From JAPWJZ01 sp965279315 (GTDB lineage: Bacteria > Pseudomonadota > Alphaproteobacteria > Micavibrionales > UBA2020), in contig OZ257145.1 of NCBI GenBank assembly GCA_965279315.1, forward strand, positions 2,356,001-2,420,000: a DNA stretch of 64,000 nt, written 5' to 3'. The notes under the pieces were generated by a model. That model was not told where the DNA came from. It did no database searches and was given only the letters and a program-made list of their open reading frames with translations. Both the position numbers and the translations under genes were made by a program. This document shows positions 49,099-59,839 of the stretch, piece by piece; within the stretch, counting starts at the first letter, position 1, and every line of letters begins with the position of its first letter.

Positions 49099-50748
49099 AT
49101 GAAATCCTGCAAGACGTTTATCCACAATTTCGGGCTGTATATCATACTTGTCCTCGGCATTGCGCAGGTCTCAATGGCTTGGTTTGCCCCGGACGGGGTT
49201 TACCGGCATAACAGTTTGCTGGCGACGACGGCGTCGTTGCTGTTTATCTCGATCTTTATTTACGTGCATGCCGATGCGCGGAAAGCAGCAGCAGCGACAG
49301 CGGGCGGGCTGGTGCGGATTGCGCGCGACCTGGCACGGACAAACGCCGTCATTGCGGAGGAACTGGCGAGATCCAATGCCGAAATCGCGGAGGGGCTGGC
49401 ACGGTCGAACCTCGAAATCGCCGAACGTCTTGTGCAATCCTATGCCGACATTGCGCAGGAATTGAAATTAGAGACAGATACGCGGCAGGCCGCTTCCGAC
49501 CTTGGCCGCACGACGGCGGAGGATGCGACGCAGTTCGCCGAAAAAGGCTGGGCATCGGCGGAGGTCGCGACGCTGGTCGCCGAAAAGGCCAACAAGGCGA
49601 AATCGGACTTCCTTGCCAATATGAGCCACGAAATCCGCACGCCCATGAACGCCATCATCGGCCTCACCAATATTTTACTGATGACCACGCTGGACGAACG
49701 CCAGAAGAAATATGTCGGCGTGCTGCAGACAAGCTCGGACGGATTGATGGTATTGATTAACGACCTGCTGGACATCGACAAGATCGAGGCGGAACAGATC
49801 GAGCTTGAATATGCATCCTTCAACCTGACCGCCCTGCTGGAGGATGTGATCAGCGTGATGTCGGTGCGCGCGCACGAGAAAAAAATCGGCCTGAACGTGG
49901 GTTACGATGCAGGTCTTGAAAAAGCGCTCATGGGCGACAGCGGGCGCATCCGCCAGATTATGCTGAACCTCGTCGGCAACGCCGTCAAATTCACCGATAA
50001 GGGCAGCGTCTCGGTCTTCCTCGCCAATGGCGGCAAGGAAAACGGCAAGCGCCACCTGACGATTTCCGTCACCGACACGGGCATCGGCATTGCGGACAAC
50101 AAGCTGGTCGATATCTTCGGAAAATTCGTGCAGGCCGACGCGTCGATCACGCGGCGCTATGGCGGCACGGGCCTCGGCCTTGCCATTTCAAAATCGCTGG
50201 CCGAACAGATGGGCGGCAGCATCCGCGTGACGAGCGTGGTCGGCACAGGCTCCACCTTTATCCTAACCTTAAGCCTGCCTTTCGCCACAGGTACCGGCGA
50301 TGCCGCGATGCCGATTGACAAGACGATCTACCTCGATAAAGCGCAGAACGCGGCGCGCCTGCCCATTTTGCTGGTGGAGGATTACGCGCCGAACATCCTG
50401 GTGGCGACCACCATGCTGGATAATTTCGGGTATAAATACGTCGTTGCGCATAACGGGCAGGAAGCGCTCGACCAGCTTTCCACGGCGCAATTCTCGATGA
50501 TACTGCTGGACATGCAGATGCCGGTGATGGACGGATATGAAACAACGCGGCGCGTGCGCGCGATGGAAAAAGCGCAGAAGATCGCGCCCCTGCCCATCAT
50601 CGCTATGACGGCCCATGCGCTGGCCGGCGACCGCGAGCGGTGCCTTGCGACGGGGATGAATGATTATATTGCCAAGCCGTTTAACCCGCACCAGTTGCAT
50701 GCCGTGATTATCCGGCATCTCGTTCATGCTAAAAGCTCCGCCGCCTGA
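49099..50748 (+). CDS. Hybrid histidine kinase with hendecad signalling helix and receiver
   Basis: A 549-residue two-component protein. Two membrane helices (about 9-29 and 39-56) have almost no periplasmic loop, so the protein probably senses from the membrane or cytoplasm. Residues 77-120 are four 11-residue repeats (DLARTNAVIAE type). HisKA has His177 in NMSHEIRTPMNAIIGL, then N box MLNLVGNAVKFT, G1 VTDTGIGIAD and G2 GGTGLGLAISKSL. The C-terminal receiver (about 420-540) has LLVEDYAP, MILLDMQMPVMDG and AKPFN. No PAS domain. Adjacent to the BLUF protein and DUF4112. Confidence 0.92.
   Translation: MKSCKTFIHNFGLYIILVLGIAQVSMAWFAPDGVYRHNSLLATTASLLFISIFIYVHADARKAAAATAGGLVRIARDLARTNAVIAEELARSNAEIAEGLARSNLEIAERLVQSYADIAQELKLETDTRQAASDLGRTTAEDATQFAEKGWASAEVATLVAEKANKAKSDFLANMSHEIRTPMNAIIGLTNILLMTTLDERQKKYVGVLQTSSDGLMVLINDLLDIDKIEAEQIELEYASFNLTALLEDVISVMSVRAHEKKIGLNVGYDAGLEKALMGDSGRIRQIMLNLVGNAVKFTDKGSVSVFLANGGKENGKRHLTISVTDTGIGIADNKLVDIFGKFVQADASITRRYGGTGLGLAISKSLAEQMGGSIRVTSVVGTGSTFILTLSLPFATGTGDAAMPIDKTIYLDKAQNAARLPILLVEDYAPNILVATTMLDNFGYKYVVAHNGQEALDQLSTAQFSMILLDMQMPVMDGYETTRRVRAMEKAQKIAPLPIIAMTAHALAGDRERCLATGMNDYIAKPFNPHQLHAVIIRHLVHAKSSAA
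49327..49458 (+). repeat. 33-bp tandem repeats encoding four 11-residue units
   Basis: Four in-frame 33-bp units inside the hybrid kinase gene encode DLARTNAVIAE, ELARSNAEIAE, GLARSNLEIAE and RLVQSYADIAQ. The hendecad spacing predicts a right-handed or straight coiled coil that could act as a signalling rod. Confidence 0.75.
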
Positions 50749-50836
50749 ACCTGCGGTTTTTGAAAAATCAGGGGAGCGAAAAAGCGGTTTCAGGCGTTTT
50801 CCATGATGTGACGCACAACCGGTGAGGAGACAGGAT

Positions 50837-51178
50837 TTGGACAAGGACATCCGGCATCTCGAAAATATCGCCAAGCTGATGGACAGCCAGTTCGCCATTC
50901 CCGGCACATCGATCCGCGTCGGGCTCGATTCAATCCTCGGCCTTGTGCCGGTTGTGGGGGATTCAGGGACGATACTGGTGACGCTTTACCTGACTTCCTT
51001 TGCGCGCAAATACAAAGTGCCCAAGCGCATCATCGCGCAAATGTACCGGAACGCCGCGATTGACTGGGCGGTCGGCCTTGTGCCGCTGGCGGGGGACATT
51101 TTCGATGTGGGGTGGAAGGCGAACCTGCGCAACGTCGAGCTGCTGAAGGCGCATATCAAATCAAGGCCGGAGCGTTAA
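50837..51178 (+). CDS. DUF4112 family membrane protein
   Basis: A 113-residue protein with RVGLDSILGLVPVVGDSGT and AAIDWAVGLVPLAGDIFDVG, two repeated LGLVPVVGD-like motifs typical of DUF4112. Hydrophobic patches fit membrane association. It is read from a TTG eight bases after GGAG (50825-50828); the truncated paralog at 48939 begins with ATG at the same residue, which supports this start. Function unknown. It is convergent with the next gene with a 4-bp overlap. Confidence 0.82.
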   Translation: MDKDIRHLENIAKLMDSQFAIPGTSIRVGLDSILGLVPVVGDSGTILVTLYLTSFARKYKVPKRIIAQMYRNAAIDWAVGLVPLAGDIFDVGWKANLRNVELLKAHIKSRPER

Positions 51179-51633
51179 CCCGGGCCCTTGTTCGCGAAAA
51201 ATGCCTTGCGGCGTTCTTCTTCGACAAAGTTTTCTTTCTTCTGCGCGTCTTCCTTCATGATGCCGGCCATGCGCATGTCTTCTTTCGCCGCGTATTCGGC
51301 GCGCATCTGTTCCTGCGTCGGGGGCGGTGCGGTGTTGGCATCCAGCAGCTTGCCGACGATGCCCAGCAGCACGATGCCCGTCACGGCCTTGGTCAAGTTC
51401 GAATTCGGGTTTTTGGAATAGACTTCCGCGCCGCCGCCGAGCGCCTGCATCATTGAATCGCCGGGGCGCATCTGCGGCTGCCCTTTGCCCTCCATCGCGT
51501 TCAGCATGACCCCGCTGAGGATGCTGTCGCGCACGATCGACATCAGGCCGCTGTTCGGTTTGCCGATGACGGAGGCGCTGGGGCCGACGGTGGATGCTGC
51601 TGAATCTCCGGGAGTCATGGAAAGCGTGCTCAT
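51175..51633 (-). CDS. Hypothetical protein with one hydrophobic helix
   Basis: A 152-residue product: Ser/Gly-rich N-terminus, a GGGAEVY linker, a hydrophobic segment (about 83-98, KAVTGIVLLGIVGKLL), then a charged helical C-terminus (AEYAAKEDMRMAGIMKEDAQ) with a basic end. No family recognised. It is followed upstream by another small unknown gene on the same strand at 12-bp spacing, and probably forms an operon with it. Confidence 0.6.
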   Translation of the reverse strand: MSTLSMTPGDSAASTVGPSASVIGKPNSGLMSIVRDSILSGVMLNAMEGKGQPQMRPGDSMMQALGGGAEVYSKNPNSNLTKAVTGIVLLGIVGKLLDANTAPPPTQEQMRAEYAAKEDMRMAGIMKEDAQKKENFVEEERRKAFFANKGPG

Positions 51634-51645
51634 GTTTAAAACCTT

Positions 51646-51924
51646 TTACGTGGCGGCAAATTGATACGCGATATTGGTCAGATGCTTCGGCGGATTGTTC
51701 TGGTCCGTCACCTCTAACAACCCGATTTCGTTTTTGTCGCGCAGCTTCTGGCAGATATAGGGGCTGAGGCCACGCTCCGAAAACAACACATCCTGGTCAG
51801 TCAGCAGGTCGATCTTGCTCGCGCCGACCTTGAACATGATGGGCACGTTTTTTGGCAGTGAGCCGTTGATCACCATCACCACATTGCCGGTCGCGCCGAA
51901 AATAATCACGCTCTCTGAAATCAT
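51646..51924 (-). CDS. Hypothetical small protein
   Basis: A 92-residue soluble product beginning MISESVIIFGATGNVVMVIN; the opening resembles a dinucleotide-binding strand-loop but lacks the rest of a Rossmann fold. Charged, with one Cys (YICQKL). No family recognised. Starts at 51924, 12 bp before the following unknown gene. Confidence 0.55.
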   Translation of the reverse strand: MISESVIIFGATGNVVMVINGSLPKNVPIMFKVGASKIDLLTDQDVLFSERGLSPYICQKLRDKNEIGLLEVTDQNNPPKHLTNIAYQFAAT

Positions 51925-51975
51925 TTTATATCCTGACCTAAATTATATCATGAATTCTATGGCAAAAAGCTTAAA

Positions 51976-52011
51976 AGCGGGTTAAGCGGCTGAAAAGCCC
52001 CCTAACCCGCT
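51976..52011 (-). terminator. Intrinsic terminator after the peptidase inhibitor gene
   Basis: On the minus strand AGCGGGTTA and TAACCCGCT (51976-51984 with 52003-52011) pair perfectly, with an inner GGCT-GAAA-AGCC stem. A TTTTAAGCTTTTT stretch follows in the direction of transcription. It lies 28 bases after the stop at 52040. Confidence 0.62.
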
Positions 52012-52039
52012 GTATTCCAACCGGATTAATTCAGGAATA

Positions 52040-52351
52040 TTACTTTACGCTGACCTTGAAAACGGCCTGTTTCGCGGGCGTAGATGTCTCCCACGGGCGG
52101 CGCCATTTGGCTTCGATCTCGATCTCGCCGTCGGTTTCGGCGCGGAAAATCGTGCGCTCGACACCGCCGCCGCCGATGACCATTTTGCCGGGATTGGTCG
52201 GGATGGTTTCGCGGCTGATGAGCGTCGCATCGCCCGCCGTCACTTTCACGTCCCACAGGTATCCGGTGGATGCGTTTCCGTCGAGGTCGAGCATGAACAA
52301 TTCGCCCTTTTTCACGGCAATAGCGTTGAATTTCTCGCTCAGTCTTTTCAT
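52040..52351 (-). CDS. Chagasin-type cysteine peptidase inhibitor (I42)
   Basis: A 103-residue protein with the three inhibitory loops of the chagasin fold: NASTGYLWDV (NPTTGY-like, BC loop), IGGGGVERTIF (GxGG, DE loop) and KWRRPWETST (RPW, FG loop). Members block papain-like cysteine peptidases. No signal peptide is visible, so it would act in the cytoplasm unless the start lies further upstream. No cysteine peptidase is encoded in the window. The target is unknown. Confidence 0.88.
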   Translation of the reverse strand: MKRLSEKFNAIAVKKGELFMLDLDGNASTGYLWDVKVTAGDATLISRETIPTNPGKMVIGGGGVERTIFRAETDGEIEIEAKWRRPWETSTPAKQAVFKVSVK

Positions 52352-52407
52352 GCGAAAACGTCCCTTATTTTGAAAGATTTTAATAGTGGTACAACATCAG
52401 CAGCCCT

Positions 52408-52436
52408 TTGAAAACAGGCAATCCGCATGCTAGGCT
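52408..52436 (+). promoter_or_regulatory. Putative promoter of glyQ-glyS
   Basis: TTGAAA (52408-52413) and TAGGCT (52431-52436) are 17 bp apart. The -10 is weak, matching only three bases. It lies 28-56 bp before the glyQ ATG at 52464, a suitable position. Confidence 0.35.
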
Positions 52437-52463
52437 TGCGCGTCAATTTTAGCGGGAAACACG

Positions 52464-53387
52464 ATGTCAAACGGCAAGCCTCTTAGTTTTCAGAATCTCA
52501 TCCTGACGCTGCACCAGTTCTGGTCGGATCAGGGTTGCCTTATCCTCCAGCCTTACGACATGGAGGTTGGCGCCGGCACGTTCCACCCCGCAACCACGCT
52601 GCGCGCGCTCGGCACCGAGCCTTGGAACGCCGCATACGTTCAGCCCTCGCGCCGCCCGACCGATGGCCGCTATGGCGAAAACCCCAACCGGTTGCAGCAT
52701 TATTACCAGTACCAGGTCATCATGAAGCCGTCGCCGGAGAACATCCTGGAGCTGTACCTCGAGAGCCTCAAGAAAATCGGCATTGATTCAAAATACCACG
52801 ACATCCGCTTTGTCGAGGACGACTGGGAAAGCCCGACGCTCGGCGCATGGGGGCTGGGCTGGGAAGTCTGGTGCGACGGGATGGAGGTGACGCAGTTCAC
52901 CTACTTCCAGCAGGTCGGCGGCATCGAATGCAACCCCGTTTCCGCGGAAATCACCTACGGGCTTGAGCGCCTCGCCATGTACATCCAGAACGTGAACAAT
53001 GTTTACGATCTGGATTTCAACGGCCGCGGCGTGAAATACGGCGACGTGTTCCTGCGCGCGGAACAGGAATATTCGGCGCATAACTTTGAATTCGCGAACA
53101 CCGACAAACTGATGCAGCATTTCAAGGACGCGGAAGCGGAATGCAAGTCGCTGCTGAACGTGCAATCGACGCACCCGTCCAATAATGGCCGCAAAGGCCT
53201 CGCCCTGCCCGCCTATGACCAGTGCCTGAAGGCCAGCCACCTGTTCAACCTGATGGATGCGCGCGGCGTGATTTCGGTCGTGGAGCGCCAGGCCTATATC
53301 GGCCGCGTCCGCGAATTGGCGAAGGGCTGCTGCGAAGCATGGCTCGGCGTTTATGGCGACGAGCAAGCGAAGAAGGAGGCTGCATAA
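52464..53387 (+). CDS. glyQ: Glycyl-tRNA synthetase alpha subunit
   Basis: The catalytic subunit of bacterial alpha2beta2 GlyRS. The 307-residue product contains SFQNLILTLHQFWSDQGC, EVGAGTFHPATTLRALGTEP (class II motif 2 region), WNAAYVQPSRRPTDGRYGENP and GWEVWCDGMEVTQFTYFQQVGG. Length is normal. A two-gene operon with glyS follows, one base apart; the bacterial heterotetramer type, not the single-chain type. Confidence 0.97.
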   Translation: MSNGKPLSFQNLILTLHQFWSDQGCLILQPYDMEVGAGTFHPATTLRALGTEPWNAAYVQPSRRPTDGRYGENPNRLQHYYQYQVIMKPSPENILELYLESLKKIGIDSKYHDIRFVEDDWESPTLGAWGLGWEVWCDGMEVTQFTYFQQVGGIECNPVSAEITYGLERLAMYIQNVNNVYDLDFNGRGVKYGDVFLRAEQEYSAHNFEFANTDKLMQHFKDAEAECKSLLNVQSTHPSNNGRKGLALPAYDQCLKASHLFNLMDARGVISVVERQAYIGRVRELAKGCCEAWLGVYGDEQAKKEAA

Positions 53388-53388
53388 C

Positions 53389-55485
53389 ATGGCCGAATTT
53401 CTCCTCGAACTGTTCTCCGAAGAAATCCCTGCGCGCATGCAGGTGAAGGCGGCGGATGACCTGAAGGATTTGATCACGAAGGGTCTGACCGACAAGGGCC
53501 TGACTTTTACCAAGGCCGAGGCGCATTCCACGCCGCGCCGGATCACGGTTGTGGTCGACGGCCTGCCGCTTGAAAACAGCCCCGCGCCAATCGATAAAAA
53601 AGGCCCCAGCATCGCCTCGCCGCAACAGGCGTTGGACGGGTTCCTGAAATCGGTCGGGCAGACGAATTTTGATAAATGCGTGCAGGAAGAAACGCCGAAA
53701 GGCACGTTCTGGTTTTATCGCGAGGCCGTGAAAGGCCAGCCGACCGACAAGGTGCTGACCACGATCATCGAAGAAGCCATGAACAAGATCGTCTGGCCGA
53801 AATCGATGCGCTGGAAATCCAGCACCCGCCAATGGGTGCGCCCGCTGCACAGCATTATCGCGCTGTTCGATGCGAAACCTGTCGCGGTCGATTTCGCACT
53901 CGGCGGCGGGGAGAAATCCATCGCGTCCGGCAAAACGACGCAAGGCCACCGCTTCCTGTCATCCGGCAAGATCGAAGTCTCTAACTTCGCCGATTACCGC
54001 GAAAAACTGAAAAACGCGCATGTGCTGCTGTCGCGCGCAGACCGCAAAGACATCATTTCCAAACAGTCGCAGGAGCTGGCCAACAAGGCCGGCCTGAAAA
54101 TCCGCGAGGACGAGGCGTTGTTCGAGGAAATCGTCGGGCTGGTCGAATGGCCGGTGCCGCTGGTGGGCGAGTTTGAAAAAGAATACCTGGACGTTCCGCA
54201 GGAAGTCCTGATTTCCACCATGCGCGGCAACCAGAAATACATCGCGCTGCTGGATGATGCCGGCAAGCTGTCGAACAAGTTCATCGTCGTCGCCAACATG
54301 ATCACCGAAGACGGCGGCAAGCAGGTTGTGGCAGGCAATGAAAAAGTCCTGCGCGCGCGTTTGTCTGATGCCAAATTCTTCTGGGACCAGGACCGCCGCC
54401 AGAAACTGGAATCGCGCCTGCCCGCGCTAGAGCAGATCACGTTCCACCAGAAACTCGGCACCGTACGCGACCGTGTCTCGCGCCTGCATTCACTGGCGCA
54501 GGAAATTGCGGAGCTGCTGGGCTATGACGGCAAGGCTGCCGCACGCGCGGCAGAACTCTGCAAGGCCGACCTGACATCCGGCGTCGTGTACCAGTTCCCC
54601 GAAGTTCAGGGCACGATGGGCCGTTACTACGCGCTGCATGACAAGGAAAAGCCGGACGTCGCGCAGGCGATTGCCGAGCATTACAAGCCCGTCGGCGCAA
54701 ATGACACCTGCCCCACCGCGCCCATTTCCATCGCGGTCGCTTTGGCAGACAAACTGGATGCCTTGGTTGGTTTCTTTGCCATCGATGAAAAACCGACGGG
54801 TTCGAAAGACCCCTTCGCGTTGCGCCGTGCGGCGCTCGGCGTGATCCGCATCATCCTTGAAAACAAGCTGCGCGTGTCGCTGACGTTGCTGTTCCAGAAA
54901 TCGTACCAGCTGTATGGCGGAAAGATCAAAGGCCTGCGCAATGAGGCCGATGTGACGAAAGACCTAACACAGTTCTTCACCGAACGCCTGAAGGTCGCCC
55001 TGAAGGACCAGGGCGTGCGCCATGACCTGATCGACGCAGTGTTCGCCGCGAAATCCGATGACGACCTGACCCGCGTGGTTGCGCGCGTCAACGCCGTGCA
55101 GGATTTCGTGAAGACGGAAGATGGCACGAACCTGCTGGCGGGTTACAAACGCGCCACCAACATCCTCCGCATCGAGGAAAAGAAGGACGGCAAATCCTAT
55201 TCCGGCAAGGACGTGAAGGAAACGCTGCTGGCCGAGGAGCAGGAGAAAAACCTGTTCGCGGCACTGGGCGCATCCGGCGGCAAGATCAAGGCCGACCTTG
55301 AAAAGGAAGATTACAAATCGGTCATGTCCGGCATGTCGGGCATCCGCAGCGCGGTCGATGCGTTTTTTGACAAGATCCTTGTGAACGCACCGGATGCAAA
55401 CCTGCGCGCGAACCGCCTGTCCATGCTCGCCAGCATCGCCGGCACGATGAACGAGGTCGCAGACTTTTCGAAACTAGAGGGGTAA
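53389..55485 (+). CDS. glyS: Glycyl-tRNA synthetase beta subunit
   Basis: The tRNA-binding subunit of GlyRS. The 698-residue product starts MAEFLLELFSEEIPARM, preceded by GGAGG, and has SRLPALEQITFHQKLGTV, the HD-like segment and a C-terminal anticodon-binding region (about 600-698). Length is normal. Translation probably couples to glyQ through the one-base gap. ppdK follows 6 bp after its stop. Confidence 0.96.
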   Translation: MAEFLLELFSEEIPARMQVKAADDLKDLITKGLTDKGLTFTKAEAHSTPRRITVVVDGLPLENSPAPIDKKGPSIASPQQALDGFLKSVGQTNFDKCVQEETPKGTFWFYREAVKGQPTDKVLTTIIEEAMNKIVWPKSMRWKSSTRQWVRPLHSIIALFDAKPVAVDFALGGGEKSIASGKTTQGHRFLSSGKIEVSNFADYREKLKNAHVLLSRADRKDIISKQSQELANKAGLKIREDEALFEEIVGLVEWPVPLVGEFEKEYLDVPQEVLISTMRGNQKYIALLDDAGKLSNKFIVVANMITEDGGKQVVAGNEKVLRARLSDAKFFWDQDRRQKLESRLPALEQITFHQKLGTVRDRVSRLHSLAQEIAELLGYDGKAAARAAELCKADLTSGVVYQFPEVQGTMGRYYALHDKEKPDVAQAIAEHYKPVGANDTCPTAPISIAVALADKLDALVGFFAIDEKPTGSKDPFALRRAALGVIRIILENKLRVSLTLLFQKSYQLYGGKIKGLRNEADVTKDLTQFFTERLKVALKDQGVRHDLIDAVFAAKSDDDLTRVVARVNAVQDFVKTEDGTNLLAGYKRATNILRIEEKKDGKSYSGKDVKETLLAEEQEKNLFAALGASGGKIKADLEKEDYKSVMSGMSGIRSAVDAFFDKILVNAPDANLRANRLSMLASIAGTMNEVADFSKLEG

Positions 55486-55491
55486 TATTTG

Positions 55492-58140
<2,649 letters not shown>

Positions 58141-58144
58141 ATCG

Positions 58145-58501
58145 TTGCAAATACAAGTTTGGAAGCACCGTCACTTAATATTGCTTCTGGCATGGCCATT
58201 TATTGCGGGAGCTATCCTTAGCTTGAAAACAGGGAATCCAAGTGCCTCGCTTGGTTTACCTGCAAGTTGGCTTATTCGTTCTTTTTTGTACTATGCTATG
58301 TTTTCTTTGCCAGGTGTTGCAGCGGCAATGATCTTTTATAAAAAGAAGTCTATCGGTTTTAAGCTGCTAACGCTTTCGGTTTATTTCATCTTTTCTAGTG
58401 CCATAATTTATGGCGTTCTTTTACTAAAAGACTCTCGATGCGGCAGTCTTAATCCCTATTGCAGCCCTTTGAGTACTTGCGGTGGCATAAGGGTCTGTTA
58501 A
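58145..58501 (+). CDS. AT-rich orphan: small membrane protein
   Basis: A 118-residue product from a TTG four bases after the ppdK stop. Three or four hydrophobic helices (about 10-27, 45-65 and 74-94) and a Cys-rich end (SRCGSLNPYCSPLSTCGG) are visible. The DNA is clearly AT-rich compared with ppdK and DUF599. The end overlaps the convergent DUF599 stop by 4 bp. No family recognised. It may be a recent insertion or a divergent paralog; a start shift is possible. Confidence 0.5.
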   Translation: MQIQVWKHRHLILLLAWPFIAGAILSLKTGNPSASLGLPASWLIRSFLYYAMFSLPGVAAAMIFYKKKSIGFKLLTLSVYFIFSSAIIYGVLLLKDSRCGSLNPYCSPLSTCGGIRVC

Positions 58502-59223
58502 ACGCCCTTCGCGTAAATCCGCACGTAATCTTCGCGGCTGCGCACCAGGAATTTCAGGGTGCGGGAACGGAATTCACGCAAATACAGCACGACAACGACC
58601 AATGTGCAGGTGGGGATCAGCAGCAGCGGGCTGATGAACCACGGCAACAGCGCGAGCGCGAAGTAATACGACCGCAAGCCGTAATTGAATTCATGCCCTG
58701 CGCGGTCGGAAATTTTCGCAAGCTGCACGGCGAAATCTTCCTCGTCCGGCGTCAGCGGCGTACCGGCGGCAACATACGGCGCGGCGCCGATCAGGATCGA
58801 CACGAATGTGTGCTGGCGCATGGCCCATGTGAAACGGAAAAACGCATAGACGAAAATGATGACCAGCGTCAGCAGCTTGAACTGCACCTGCTCCACCGTC
58901 GTCTTGGCGACGAAGGCGTGGTTGGACAGCAGCTCCATCACGTTCTGCGACGAATACAAAACCGTCACCGCGCCCGCGAGGATAAAGATGTTGGTGGTCG
59001 CGAGGAAGTTGACCATCTGCACAAGGTTGTTCAGCAGCGCGAGGTCTGAAATGCGGTTTTCGCGGTAGAGGAGTTTCTTCATCCAGTCGGTACGGTAGCT
59101 GTACAACAGCGCGGACAGGCATTCTGTGTCATGCGCGCGTTTCTTGGCGTAAATCGTGTACCCGACCCAGCACACCAGAAACCAGCCGAACGCCACCCAA
59201 TCCATCACATCGCCGAAAATCAT
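58498..59223 (-). CDS. DUF599 family integral membrane protein
   Basis: A 241-residue protein with four to five membrane helices (about 8-25, 70-90, 113-132 and 190-220), and the family patterns WFLVCWVGYTIYAKKRA, NRISDLALLNNLVQMVNFLATT (read in two parts) and FRFTWAMRQHTFVSILIGAAP. Function unknown. The ATG at 59223 has GAGGG just upstream; a GTG three codons earlier is less likely. Confidence 0.85.
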   Translation of the reverse strand: MIFGDVMDWVAFGWFLVCWVGYTIYAKKRAHDTECLSALLYSYRTDWMKKLLYRENRISDLALLNNLVQMVNFLATTNIFILAGAVTVLYSSQNVMELLSNHAFVAKTTVEQVQFKLLTLVIIFVYAFFRFTWAMRQHTFVSILIGAAPYVAAGTPLTPDEEDFAVQLAKISDRAGHEFNYGLRSYYFALALLPWFISPLLLIPTCTLVVVVLYLREFRSRTLKFLVRSREDYVRIYAKGV

Positions 59224-59297
59224 CGCCCTCACCCGTCATCTAACTACGGGTAATATTATTACCTTTTATGCTGCGTCGCAACATCTTTTTCGGGAAA

Positions 59298-59732
59298 TTA
59301 TGGGAGGCCGTTTTTGCGGGCGGGCGGTGGCGCGGAAAACAGCGCGAGACTTTCCATGCCCGTCAGCTTGGCGTTCAGGTGCGCCATGGTGCGGTCGTGC
59401 AGTTCACGGTATTCGGTGGCACCCATTTCGCCCTGCATGCTGTGCAGGCGGTCCTTGGTGTCTTCCAGCACGAAACGCTCGCGTGTGGGTTTAGACACGT
59501 TGCCGTCGGTTTCGTATTCTTTCAGCGCCTTCAGGCTGGTGGTGATCAACCCATGGGCGTGTTCGGGATAGACCATGAAAACGTGGTTGTCGGGGCTGAG
59601 GCTGGGGGCATTCGCGGCAAGGTTGAACCCTGCCCGGCGCACTTCATAACGCGTCAGAGCGGCGCAGACATGGCGGCAGAAGGACTGGCCGTCGGTCTGG
59701 TCGGTATCGAGAATGCGGGTGTCGGTTAACAA
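59298..59732 (-). CDS. Hypothetical protein
   Basis: A 144-residue soluble product, beginning from a TTG (no ATG or GTG is available upstream in this frame), with AGGG about 10 bases before. Features: RILDTDQTDGQSFCRHVCAAL, a two-Cys segment, and FMVYPEHAHGLITTSLKAL. No family recognised. It stands between DUF599 and the 353-residue unknown on the same strand. Confidence 0.55.
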   Translation of the reverse strand: MLTDTRILDTDQTDGQSFCRHVCAALTRYEVRRAGFNLAANAPSLSPDNHVFMVYPEHAHGLITTSLKALKEYETDGNVSKPTRERFVLEDTKDRLHSMQGEMGATEYRELHDRTMAHLNAKLTGMESLALFSAPPPARKNGLP

Positions 59733-59839
59733 GCGATTCTGCCCTATATGCTCAGTTTGTGTATAAGTTAAAAGTAAGCCGGATCGGTGACGCTGTCAAA
59801 TACCTGCTGCGATGTCGCGTTGATTCAAGGGGTTGCGGG

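Noticed and set aside
49327..49458. Tandem repeats as a possible CRISPR array
   Set aside because: The units are contiguous, in frame and encode a regular 11-residue helix pattern; there are no spacers.
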